Positions 13,654-20,351 of a stretch of 20,596 nucleotides of DNA are shown here, one piece after another. The notes beneath the pieces are model-generated. The model worked only from the letters and a program-made list of their open reading frames with translations. It made no database searches and was not told the DNA's origin. Source of the DNA: DASQDT01 sp036380435 (GTDB lineage Bacteria > Acidobacteriota > Blastocatellia > Pyrinomonadales > Pyrinomonadaceae); NCBI GenBank assembly GCA_036380435.1, contig DASVES010000375.1, positions 1 to 20,596 of the forward strand, in the 5' to 3' direction. Positions within the stretch are counted from its first letter, which is position 1, and each line of letters opens with the position of its first letter. Position numbers and translations under genes: made by a program.

Positions 13654-14304
13654 ATGTTGAAGCGAGTTATCTACGTGCTAGTCCTGAGTTGCCTTGTGAT
13701 TTTCAACACCCTGAGTGTTGGGTCGGGACAGTCAACAACGACTGACGGGCACCGCATTGTCCCCATTAGGCAGATGTCTCAGGACGTTGAAATTCTTTAT
13801 GGCGACCCTGAAAAGGTGGGCGAGCCTTTCGTGATGCGCATCCGGGAGCTGCCCGGCGGCGTCATCCCTCCCCACAAGCATCCGGTCGATGAGCATATTA
13901 CCGTGGTGCAGGGGACATTATATTTCGGCGTGGGGGATAAATTCGACCGCGCGGCTCTGAAGGAATTGAAGGCCGGTAGTTACGCCTTCATTCCTAAAGG
14001 GAGCACGATGTTCGGCTACACGCCCGAGGCGGCGATTGTTCAGGTTCACGGCGTCGGCCCGTTCCACATTCATTGGCGCGCCGGGACTAACTGGCGTGAC
14101 AGCCTGAAGACGTTGGACAGCCCGGACGCCGGGACGGTATTCAAGTTCAGGAGGGGCGAACGGGTGACTACCAAACGCGGGAGAGGGCGCATACGTCAGG
14201 GTTATGATTCGGGGGAAATAATTGGGTACGAGATCGACGGCGAAGACGGGAGGTTGTTCATGGCAGAAGAAGGGGAGATTAAGCGTCTCGGAGACAAGAA
14301 ATGA
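13654..14304 (+). CDS. Secreted cupin-domain protein
   Basis: 216-aa protein with a signal peptide at residues 1-25 (MLKRVIYVLVLSCLVIFNTLS). The first cupin motif fits the consensus exactly: Gly68-x5-His74-x-His76-x3-Glu80-x6-Gly87 (PPHKHPVDEHITVVQG). The second motif has Gly108-x5-Pro114-x-Gly116 but carries Met119 where the fourth metal-binding histidine is expected. The last 75 residues are strongly basic and charged (RRGERVTTKRGRGRIRQG) and outside the cupin. The ATG at 13654 has GGAG 8 nt upstream and is 33 nt from the core site. It is the only gene of cassette 2. Cupins bind metal and act as enzymes or sugar-/small-molecule binders; I cannot assign a substrate, and the Met substitution makes a classical dioxygenase role doubtful. 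Confidence 0.85.
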   Translation: MLKRVIYVLVLSCLVIFNTLSVGSGQSTTTDGHRIVPIRQMSQDVEILYGDPEKVGEPFVMRIRELPGGVIPPHKHPVDEHITVVQGTLYFGVGDKFDRAALKELKAGSYAFIPKGSTMFGYTPEAAIVQVHGVGPFHIHWRAGTNWRDSLKTLDSPDAGTVFKFRRGERVTTKRGRGRIRQGYDSGEIIGYEIDGEDGRLFMAEEGEIKRLGDKK

Positions 14305-14328
14305 ATTGCGCCGGATGCGGCCCGCGCG

Positions 14329-14415
14329 GTCTGACAACTCATTCAACCCGACTCTCAATTAGCTTGTCTCTTAAACTCAGTGTTGATTGCTCGCCGGTTG
14401 ATTCGGAGGTTAGAC
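14329..14415 (+). other. attC recombination site of cassette 2
   Basis: 87-bp imperfect palindrome. R'' box GTCTGAC (14329-14335; one deviation from RYYYAAC) and R' box GTTAGAC (14409-14415) pair. Equal 6-nt spacers (14336-14341 and 14403-14408) lead to L'' TTCAACC (14342-14348) and L' GGTTGAT (14396-14402), which pair at 6 of 7. The symmetric box-spacer-box order is what attC requires. It begins 24 nt after the cupin stop. Confidence 0.75.
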
Positions 14416-14437
14416 CTCTACGCTGTCGCAGAAATGT

Positions 14438-14659
14438 ATGAGTGAAAAGTTAGCGCTCTCAAACATTCTGGGCACAGTTGTTCGTCTCCCGACTTTTAGG
14501 ATTTCGCGCGAAGACTTTCTTCGATTCGATAACAAGCACCTTGCTTTCGGCGTAGCCTGTACCTGGATAGTTGGTATCGGAAGAAGTGAGATTTACCCGA
14601 ATGGAGGGGGCACTTTTTTTTGCCCGCTGCCCCTTCATCAGCCGCCGCCTACTTCTTGA
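14438..14659 (+). pseudogene. Truncated third cassette ORF (membrane-protein fragment)
   Basis: 73-codon ORF starting 23 nt after the R' box at 14409-14415. The first 49 residues (LPTFRISREDFLRFDNKHLAFGVACTWIVGIGR) look like the beginning of a real membrane protein, with a hydrophobic segment near 37-48 that stops abruptly. From about residue 50 the composition changes to SEIYPNGGG...PLPLHQPPPTS, which is in part the antisense of the 3' end of the next gene: the ORF overlaps the OmpA-family gene by 11 bp. No attC follows. I infer that the right part of the cassette, including its attC, was lost by deletion. From memory, longer proteins with a similar FRISRxDFLxxD start occur in bacteria, but I cannot verify this. 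No Shine-Dalgarno is seen. Confidence 0.6.
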
Positions 14660-15770
14660 TGAATTCGACCCGCCGGTTGAGGGCGCGGCCCACGGGCGTG
14701 TCGTTGCCCGACACGGGCTTTGACGCCCCGTAGCCGACCGTGCTCAGACGCGCCGCATCAATCCCACCCGTCTGCAAGTAGCTTTTCACCGCGGCGGCGC
14801 GACGCTGCGACAACTCCTGATTGTATTGCGCGGTCGCCGTCGAGTCGGTGTGTCCCTCAATCGTCAAGGCCCAGTCGGTTCTCTTCTTCAGCACGCCCAC
14901 GATTCTATCGAGCGGCGGCTTCGACTCGCCTCGGATCACGTCCGAGCCGGGGTCGAAAGTGATGCTGTAGATACGCACCCGCCCGAACTCTTCCAAGTCC
15001 TGCTCGAACTGGTCGTCGGCTTCGGGCAGGGCCGACTCGGTCTTCGGCAGCGGCGTCATCTTCACGCGGAGCACCGTGGTCTCGCCGCGCCGGCCCTCGA
15101 CCGTGGTTCGCCAATCGACATACCCCTCGTGCGCCACGCGCACCTCGCGCGCTTCGCCCGGCCTCAAGCCGTGCGTCAGGATCCCGCTTTCCTGCTGGGA
15201 GACGCCCATCGGAATGTCGTCAACGAATACCTTGCTGCCGTGGGGCGCGTTCAAAACCTTGAGCGTGAAGCCGGAACTGGGCCACAGGAGATAGGCCACG
15301 AATCCGCCCGCCAGCAGCAGCGAGAACGCCAGCAACCCCCAGCCCGCGACCCGCGCCCAGACGGGGGCGCTGCGCTGCTGCGCTTCGGCCGGTTGCGCCG
15401 GCTGCGGAGGAGGCTGTTGATAGTCGGCGGTCGGATACTGCGCCGTGTATGGCGGCGCGTGTTGTTGCCCCGCGGTCTGCGAGGACACTCTGGCGTAGGC
15501 GGCCTCGTCGTCCTCATCCGCGCCCAGAGGGCCGTGAATGTTCACCATCGTCAGATCATACTTGTTGCCTGAGCCGGTCGAAGGCGGCGGTGGCGGCTGG
15601 CGTCTACCGCCTTCACCCTGAGTAGGGATGTTGACTGACGTGCGATCAAAATCGCCCCCTGATTGGTAAGGGGTGCGCGCTGGAGGCCGGGGGTTTTGTT
15701 GAGGCGGATAGATGTTCGGCGTCGTGAGGTCGTAATTAGGCTTCCGGTCGTCGTCGTCTCTGTCACTCAT
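14649..15770 (-). CDS. OmpA-family protein with PEGA-like domain and repeated YDxTxxNI motif
   Basis: 373-aa inner-membrane-anchored protein, probably binding peptidoglycan. A long acidic/Pro/Gln-rich N-terminal region (1-139) lies before one transmembrane helix (141-163), so it should be cytoplasmic. It contains three similar octapeptides: YDLTTPNI (13-20), FDRTSVNI (41-48) and YDLTMVNI (71-78). After the helix comes a PEGA-like beta domain (168-238, FTLKVLNAPHGSKVFVDDIPMG), then an OmpA-like domain (262-371) with IEGHTDS and NRRVEF, the diaminopimelate-contact signatures. Without a signal peptide it is not a porin; it resembles the cell-wall-binding part of motility/secretion or envelope scaffolds. 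It starts 18 nt after the dusB stop on the same strand, so both are probably co-transcribed. The Shine-Dalgarno is weak. Confidence 0.88.
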   Translation of the reverse strand: MSDRDDDDRKPNYDLTTPNIYPPQQNPRPPARTPYQSGGDFDRTSVNIPTQGEGGRRQPPPPPSTGSGNKYDLTMVNIHGPLGADEDDEAAYARVSSQTAGQQHAPPYTAQYPTADYQQPPPQPAQPAEAQQRSAPVWARVAGWGLLAFSLLLAGGFVAYLLWPSSGFTLKVLNAPHGSKVFVDDIPMGVSQQESGILTHGLRPGEAREVRVAHEGYVDWRTTVEGRRGETTVLRVKMTPLPKTESALPEADDQFEQDLEEFGRVRIYSITFDPGSDVIRGESKPPLDRIVGVLKKRTDWALTIEGHTDSTATAQYNQELSQRRAAAVKSYLQTGGIDAARLSTVGYGASKPVSGNDTPVGRALNRRVEFIKK

Positions 15771-15788
15771 AATCGATTTCCATTCCGG

Positions 15789-16880
15789 TCACGCCGCGCG
15801 GTCGTGGTGACCTCTCAGCTCTTCGGTCGCCGCCTCGCACGAGTCGAGCGCCGGCGGCTCAGACTCACCCTCCGGGGGGTCGCCCTCACCGGCGTAGAAG
15901 AGGCCCGCGCGGATGGTCTCGAAGTAGTCGCCGATGCGTTCGAGAATCTCCGAGACGGAGTGCGAGTGGTAGATGACCTGACGGAAGCGCGCGCCGCCGG
16001 GCAGGCCGCGCGTGAACTGCCCCGCCAACTGCTTCATGCGGCCGACCGCCGCCATCTCGGGCATGTCAGCGCGCAACAGCTCGAAGTATTCGAGGAGCAC
16101 GGCGCGCTTGTCTTCGAGCGTCGGCTCGAAGGGTTCGCGCCCGGCGGCGGCGTCTTCGATCTGCCGGAAAATCCACGGGTTCGCCATCGCGCCGCGGCCG
16201 ATGAGCAGGCCGTCGCAATTGGTCTCGCGCCAGCGGGCGAAGGCGTCTTCCACGGTGAGGATGTCGCCGCTGCCAGAGACGGGGACGCTCACCACCTCCT
16301 TGATCTGCCGCACCAAATCCCAGTTGGCCCGCCCCTTGTAGCCCTGCTCCTTCGTGCGCCCGTGCAGCGCGATGTGCTCGACGCCGCACGCCTCGGCGAG
16401 GCGCGCCGTCTCCAGCGCGTTGATGTTGTAATCGTAGTAGCCGGCGCGAATCTTGATGGTGAGCGGGATCGAGATGGCCTTCTTGATGTCTTTGAGAATC
16501 GTTTCGAGACGCGGCAGGTCGCGCAGCAGACCGGAGCCGCCGCCGTGCTTGACGACCTTCGGCGCGGGGCAGCCGCAGTTGATGTCGAGGATGTCGGCGC
16601 CGACCTCTTCGGCCAGCTCGGCGGCCATTCTCATCCGCTCGGGCCGCCCGCCGAAGATTTGCACGGCGAAGGGGCGCTCGTAGTCGAAGAAACGCATCTG
16701 CCGCTTCGACTTCGGGTTGTTGCGCGTCAGGCCCTCGACCGAGATGAACTCCGAGACCGTCAGGCCGATGCCGCCGCGCCGCTTGAGCAGCGCGCGAAAC
16801 GGCACGTCGGTGACGCCCGCCATCGGTGAGAGCACCAGCGGCGGGTTGATCTCGACATCGCGAATCTTGAAGGGCTTCAT
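15789..16880 (-). CDS. dusB: tRNA-dihydrouridine synthase (DusB type)
   Basis: 363-aa FMN-dependent reductase that converts uridines in tRNA to dihydrouridine. The family start is plain: INPPLVLSPMAGVTDVPFR at 11-29. The catalytic cysteine lies in NCGCPAPKV (Cys104), followed by GGGSGLLRD. Later motifs include TIKIRAGYYD, ALHGRTKEQGYKG, SVPVSGSGDI and GLLIGRGAMANPWIF for FMN phosphate binding. The usual DusB C-terminal region (KQLAGQFTRGLPGGARFR) is present; an acidic tail of about 30 residues ends the protein. The ATG at 16880 is the family start, though no Shine-Dalgarno is seen. The 16889-16960 palindrome sits directly upstream, and the downstream gene is the OmpA-family gene. Confidence 0.95.
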   Translation of the reverse strand: MKPFKIRDVEINPPLVLSPMAGVTDVPFRALLKRRGGIGLTVSEFISVEGLTRNNPKSKRQMRFFDYERPFAVQIFGGRPERMRMAAELAEEVGADILDINCGCPAPKVVKHGGGSGLLRDLPRLETILKDIKKAISIPLTIKIRAGYYDYNINALETARLAEACGVEHIALHGRTKEQGYKGRANWDLVRQIKEVVSVPVSGSGDILTVEDAFARWRETNCDGLLIGRGAMANPWIFRQIEDAAAGREPFEPTLEDKRAVLLEYFELLRADMPEMAAVGRMKQLAGQFTRGLPGGARFRQVIYHSHSVSEILERIGDYFETIRAGLFYAGEGDPPEGESEPPALDSCEAATEELRGHHDRAA

Positions 16881-16888
16881 AAAGCAAC

Positions 16889-16960
16889 CGGGTAAGGGGT
16901 AAAGGGGAAAGGGTAAGGGTGGTTCTTCGCCTTTCCCCCTTCCCCTTTACCCCTTACCCG
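16889..16960. repeat. Intergenic purine/pyrimidine inverted repeat
   Basis: A perfect 21-bp inverted repeat (16889-16909 with 16940-16960) whose arms are purine-rich GGGTAAGGGG-type on one side and pyrimidine-rich on the other, with about 30 nt between. It fills the gap between dusB and the DUF4920-like gene, both on the minus strand. There is no T-tract. It looks like an interspersed palindromic repeat and would form a strong hairpin near the dusB start codon. Confidence 0.8.
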
Positions 16961-16963
16961 AAT

Positions 16964-17506
16964 TTATTTCCAGAGTTCGACGCCCGTGGCGAGGAAGCTG
17001 ACCTCGTTGGCGGTGCCGTCGGGGTTGGTCTTGATCTTGGCGCCGTCGTCTTTGACGAGGTGTTCGACCTCTTCCTTCGTCAGCACCTTGACGCTGAATT
17101 CGCCCTCGGCGCGGAACCGCATCTTGTCGGCGTCCTTCGGCACGCTGAACTTGTGGTCGAAGGTGACGCGGACGCTCTCGGCGGCGCCCGCCTCCGGCGC
17201 GATCTGCATCCAGCAGCCTTCGGACTTGCAGACGCGCTCGACGACGCCTTCGACGACCACGCGCTTGCCCGCGTACTTCTGCGGCTCCTTCAAAACGTGG
17301 GCGAAGGGGACGGTCGGCGAGTCGCCGATCTTCTCGCCGCGTCTGATGTGCTCGCGGTCGTCGGCGGCCTTCTCGGCGGCGGCGGTCGTCTGCTTGTCTT
17401 GTTTGCCGCCCTTATCGTCTGTGGAGTGCTGAGTGTGCTGGGCCGTGACGGCGGTAGCCGAGGCGAGGCCCGCGGCGAGAAAAAGTGTGGCGAGTGCAGT
17501 TTTCAT
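16964..17506 (-). CDS. Secreted DUF4920-domain protein
   Basis: 180-aa exported protein. A signal peptide spans residues 1-22 (MKTALATLFLAAGLASATAVTA, cleaved before QHTQ), followed by a low-complexity charged linker (KGGKQDKQTTAAAEKAADDREH). The folded part (about 58-180) has the DUF4920 pattern VVVEGVVERVCKSEGCWMQI (around 84-102), with the paired cysteines of VCKSEGCW, then VRVTFDHKFSVPKDADKMRFRAEGEF. The family is small, secreted and of unknown function, with an OB-like beta barrel suggested by the pattern. The ATG at 17506 is preferred because the signal peptide begins there; the upstream ATG at 17596 would add 30 residues of no export character and coincides with the start of the divergent gene. 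No clear Shine-Dalgarno is seen. Confidence 0.85.
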   Translation of the reverse strand: MKTALATLFLAAGLASATAVTAQHTQHSTDDKGGKQDKQTTAAAEKAADDREHIRRGEKIGDSPTVPFAHVLKEPQKYAGKRVVVEGVVERVCKSEGCWMQIAPEAGAAESVRVTFDHKFSVPKDADKMRFRAEGEFSVKVLTKEEVEHLVKDDGAKIKTNPDGTANEVSFLATGVELWK

Positions 17507-17550
17507 GGCAGAATTGAAGTGCCTTTCGTTGAATTCGGAAACATCAATAG

Positions 17551-17556
17551 ATTGTA
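17551..17556 (-). promoter_or_regulatory. Possible -10 element for the DUF4920 gene
   Basis: TACAAT (5 of 6 to TATAAT) on the minus strand lies 44 nt before the ATG at 17506. No -35 box is recognised at the right distance. Confidence 0.3.
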
Positions 17557-17595
17557 GAACATCATCCGAGGCTTTCGCGCATCGGAAGTATAGCA

Positions 17596-18096
17596 ATGCG
17601 AGGCCGACTCATCCAAAGCATCGGGATAGCGTGGACGCTCCTCTTCGGGGCGGCCGTCGTCTGGCTCTACACGGCGCAACCCCAGAGCGTGGCCGACGTG
17701 GCCACGAAAGCGAGCGTCACGGCCGGCACCTACGAGGTTGACCGCGCGCGCGCTCAGGCGGCGCAGGCGCTGTTTGCGCGGGAGCAATACCGGGCGGCGC
17801 GCGACGAGTGGGTGCGAGCCGACCCGGAGCGGAGCGACGCGCGCACGCAGTTCTACGTGGCTTACGCCTTCTACCGCGAGGGCTGGGGCCGCGTGGGGAG
17901 CGACGACGCGCTCTTCCGGCAGGGTCTCGAAGCCGTCAACCTCGCCATCAGCCTCTCGCCCGGCCAGACGCTCCGCGTGGACGACCCCGAGCTGAAAATA
18001 CAGACGGCGGCCGAACTCAAGGCCGAGATCGAATCGGGGCTGGAGCTGACGGCCGCCGACTTCAACCCGCTCAAAGTTTTTCGCGAGCGCAAGTGA
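17596..18096 (+). CDS. Membrane-anchored TPR-like protein, function unknown
   Basis: 166-aa protein with an N-terminal anchor helix at about residues 8-26 (SIGIAWTLLFGAAVVWLYT). The rest is Ala/Arg/Glu-rich and helical: ARAQAAQALFAREQYRAARDEWVRAD, then TQFYVAYAFYREGWGRVGSDDALFRQGLEAVNLAISLSPG, a pattern of one to two tetratricopeptide-like repeats, probably facing the periplasm. Its stop is 19 nt before the next start (18116), with GGGAGAAG in between, so the two plus-strand genes form an operon. Such proteins usually mediate protein-protein contacts; the partner is not evident. It has a weak GGAA before the ATG and is divergent from the DUF4920 gene. Confidence 0.8.
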   Translation: MRGRLIQSIGIAWTLLFGAAVVWLYTAQPQSVADVATKASVTAGTYEVDRARAQAAQALFAREQYRAARDEWVRADPERSDARTQFYVAYAFYREGWGRVGSDDALFRQGLEAVNLAISLSPGQTLRVDDPELKIQTAAELKAEIESGLELTAADFNPLKVFRERK

Positions 18097-18115
18097 TTGC
18101 CGGGAGAAGTCGTCG

Positions 18116-18889
18116 ATGACGGACAACCGCTCAAGGAATCGCGCGCTCGTCGAGTTTCTGCTGCTCCCAACCATCTTCCTGACGGTGGCGCTGCTGGGGG
18201 GCTTGCGCGTGAGCGCCGGGACGGGCGCTTTCGTCTTCGTCGTCCCGCCGCTCGTCACGCTCATCTGCGCGCTGCTGCTGCTGGCGCTCGCCGCGCGCGG
18301 TCGTCTCGTCAGGCTGGAGCGCTGGCTGAGCGGCGATAACCGCCCGCTCACGAATGTGGCGCACGCGCTCACGCTCGCCGCGCTCTTCTTCGCCTCCGCA
18401 CAGGCGTTCAACTCAGTGCTCCCCGAGGCGGGGCTGCTACGTTGGATGTTCTCGTTCTTCTTTTTGTGGACGCTCTGGAACAACCAGTTCGCGCTGTTCG
18501 ACGCGCGGCGCTTGCTTCGCAGCCTCGCCGTCCTCTTCGGCACCGCCTTCCTCCTCAAACACCTTCTGCTCGCCGGACTCTTCGCGCCCGGCGGGAGTCT
18601 CGCCCGGCGTCTCGTCGGCGGGCTGCTCGAAGGCGTCACGCTCGGCGCCATCGACGCGCCGGCCTACGCGCCCGCCACCGGCTACATCTCCTTCTTCACA
18701 CTCCTGCTCTACGTCGCCGGCCTCGCGCTGCTGCCGAGCGCGCCCACAGTGGACGACGCGCCCGAGGGCGCGGACGCTCTCCTCGCGCAGGCCGCCGACG
18801 ACCGCGCGCTCCCCGCCGGCGGCGAGGCCGTGTTTGAGACCCCCGCGATTGAAGAACGTCGCGCGCGCGTCATCGACATGGACGAGTGA
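18116..18889 (+). CDS. Polytopic membrane protein of unknown function
   Basis: 257-aa inner-membrane protein with about six predicted helices: near 13-30, 37-60, 82-103, 108-125, 137-156 and 193-214, all leucine/alanine/valine-rich. The last 40 residues (PTVDDAPEGADALLAQAADD...RARVIDMDE) are acidic and soluble. I recognise no family motif. The start at 18116 is supported by GGGAGAAG upstream (18101-18108). It follows the TPR-like gene with 19 nt between, implying co-expression and perhaps a joint membrane complex; that is inference. Confidence 0.75.
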   Translation: MTDNRSRNRALVEFLLLPTIFLTVALLGGLRVSAGTGAFVFVVPPLVTLICALLLLALAARGRLVRLERWLSGDNRPLTNVAHALTLAALFFASAQAFNSVLPEAGLLRWMFSFFFLWTLWNNQFALFDARRLLRSLAVLFGTAFLLKHLLLAGLFAPGGSLARRLVGGLLEGVTLGAIDAPAYAPATGYISFFTLLLYVAGLALLPSAPTVDDAPEGADALLAQAADDRALPAGGEAVFETPAIEERRARVIDMDE

Positions 18890-19027
18890 GCGCCGACGAG
18901 TGGGATTTGTCGCGCGCGTCGGCCGCCATGACGTGCGCTCGGCGCATGCGTCGCGCGTCGGAGGTGGCAGGTTAAAGCGAGCGCGCTCTACTCGGTTCTT
19001 GTCTCCAACATTTAGCGGCTCGTATGC

Positions 19028-19036
19028 TGCTATAAT
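19028..19036 (+). promoter_or_regulatory. Extended -10 promoter of the ankyrin-HTH gene
   Basis: TGCTATAAT joins a TGn extension to a perfect TATAAT (19031-19036). Transcription would start near 19043, leaving about 25 nt to the ATG at 19068. The -35 position is poor, as often with extended -10 promoters. Confidence 0.65.
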
Positions 19037-19067
19037 TTCGGTGACCGCGCTGGAGCGGCGGAAAACG

Positions 19068-20312
19068 ATGATGGAACAACAGGCAAACGGCATCGAAGAC
19101 CCCGGCGCAAGTCTGGCGCGGGCGGCCTCGCGCGGCGAACTCGCGCAGGTGCGCCTCCTCCTCGACGCGGGCGCCGACCCGCGGGCGAAAGACCGGCACG
19201 GCAGCACGGCGCTGTTCTACGCGGCGGGGGCCGGTCACTACGAGATCGCCCGCCTCCTGCTCGAAGGCGGAGCCGACCCCGAGGCGTCCAACGTCGTCGG
19301 CATGACGCCGCACGCGGTCGCCACGTCGAGGGGACACGCGCAGCTCGCGGCGCTCATCGAGAGCCACAAGACCGGCGGCCGGAGTGGTGGCGTCGAAGGG
19401 GCGCTCGACCGCGGGCGTCCCGCCCTGTTGCGCGCCGCACGCGAAGGCGACGCGGCCGGCGTCCGCAGGCTTTTGGAGGCCGGAGCCGATGCGGACACGC
19501 GCGACGAGAGCGCATGGACGCCGCTGATGCTGGCGGCGGTCGGCGGCCACACGGAGGCCGTCGGGATGCTCCTCGCCGGCGGCGCTCAGCCAAACGCCCG
19601 CAACGACAAGGGCTGGACGCCGCTCATGCTCGCCGTCTCGCTCGGCGACGCCGGTCTGGCCCGCGCCCTCCTCGACGCGGGCGCCGACCCCAACGTCAGA
19701 GACAACGAGGGGCTGACGCCGCTCATGCAGGCCGTCGGCGAAAACAACGTCGAGTGCGCGCGTCTCCTGCTGGAGCGCGGCGCCGACGCCGGCCTCACTA
19801 ATCACTCTGGCGAGACGGCGCAGTCAATCGCCGCCCGGCACGCTTTCCCGGAAGTCCTCCAATTGTTCGGCGAGACGGAGACGCACAACGCCGACGCCGC
19901 GACGCCCGCGTTCGATCTGACCAGCCCTGAACAACTCTTTAGAACCGAGTGGGTCGGCGAGCCGGATACGGAGCCGAGCGCGCGTGATGCGGAGCCGGGC
20001 GGCGCCGCAGTCCCGGCGGAGGTCGAGGCCACTTCCGAGAGCCAGTCGCTCGTTCCCGCCCAGAGCGCGCCGGAGTCGGTCGAGAGACTGATCATGGCCC
20101 TCGAAGCCATGCGCCAGCAGAGACCGGCCGCGCCGCTCGCGGACATCGCGCACAAGCTGATGCTGACGCTTCAGGAGGCGGCCGCCCTCACCGGACTTTC
20201 GCAGAGGCGTCTGCGCGAGGCCATTCGCGCCGGACAACTGAAGGCGCAGATCATCGGCCGCGGCTGGCGCATCAAGCGCACCGACCTCGAAGACTACGTG
20301 CGCGACCTCTGA
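19068..20312 (+). CDS. Ankyrin-repeat protein with C-terminal excisionase-type HTH
   Basis: 414-aa soluble protein with an unusual domain order. Ankyrin repeats occupy about 14-100 (LLDAGADPRAKDRHGSTALF, ...LLEGGADPEASNVVGMTPHA) and 116-268 (five more, each with GWTPLMLAV-like turns). They are separated by a Gly/Arg-rich linker (101-115). A Ser/Glu/Pro-rich linker (about 270-360) then leads to a helix-turn-helix of the excisionase/MerR-like type (365-412): LTLQEAAALTGLSQRRLREAI, followed by GRGWRIKRTDLEDYV. Such domains bind DNA, so the protein could be a transcription factor whose ankyrin part senses a protein partner. ATG at 19068 (or the next ATG, 19071) is chosen because it follows the promoter at 19028-19036 and a GGAG 12 nt upstream, and because the frame upstream of it overlaps the preceding gene. 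Confidence 0.88.
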   Translation: MMEQQANGIEDPGASLARAASRGELAQVRLLLDAGADPRAKDRHGSTALFYAAGAGHYEIARLLLEGGADPEASNVVGMTPHAVATSRGHAQLAALIESHKTGGRSGGVEGALDRGRPALLRAAREGDAAGVRRLLEAGADADTRDESAWTPLMLAAVGGHTEAVGMLLAGGAQPNARNDKGWTPLMLAVSLGDAGLARALLDAGADPNVRDNEGLTPLMQAVGENNVECARLLLERGADAGLTNHSGETAQSIAARHAFPEVLQLFGETETHNADAATPAFDLTSPEQLFRTEWVGEPDTEPSARDAEPGGAAVPAEVEATSESQSLVPAQSAPESVERLIMALEAMRQQRPAAPLADIAHKLMLTLQEAAALTGLSQRRLREAIRAGQLKAQIIGRGWRIKRTDLEDYVRDL

Positions 20313-20351
20313 CATTAAGAGTCTGTTTCAAAACCTCAACGCGGGTGATAA

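Larger units (their letters stand above)
12625..14590 (+). mobile_element. Integron-type gene-cassette array without integrase (CALIN)
   Basis: Three GTTRRRY core sites (12624, 13614, 14409) partition co-oriented short genes. Cassette 1 would span 12625-13614, cassette 2 13615-14409, and cassette 3 begins at 14410 and is truncated. Each first ORF starts 23-34 nt after its core site, and each complete cassette ends in a palindromic attC-like element, as integron cassettes do. Composition differs from the flanks: the 60-base lines at 12841 and 13261 have 22 and 21 G/C against 43 in the line at 11341. No integron integrase is encoded in this window, and no attI or Pc promoter is recognised. The right limit is approximate. 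Confidence 0.75.

Noticed and set aside
18354..19067. In-frame upstream extension of the ankyrin-HTH gene (about 238 codons)
   Set aside because: It overlaps the polytopic membrane protein gene in another frame and reads as Ser/Arg-rich shadow sequence; the promoter at 19028-19036 lies downstream of it.
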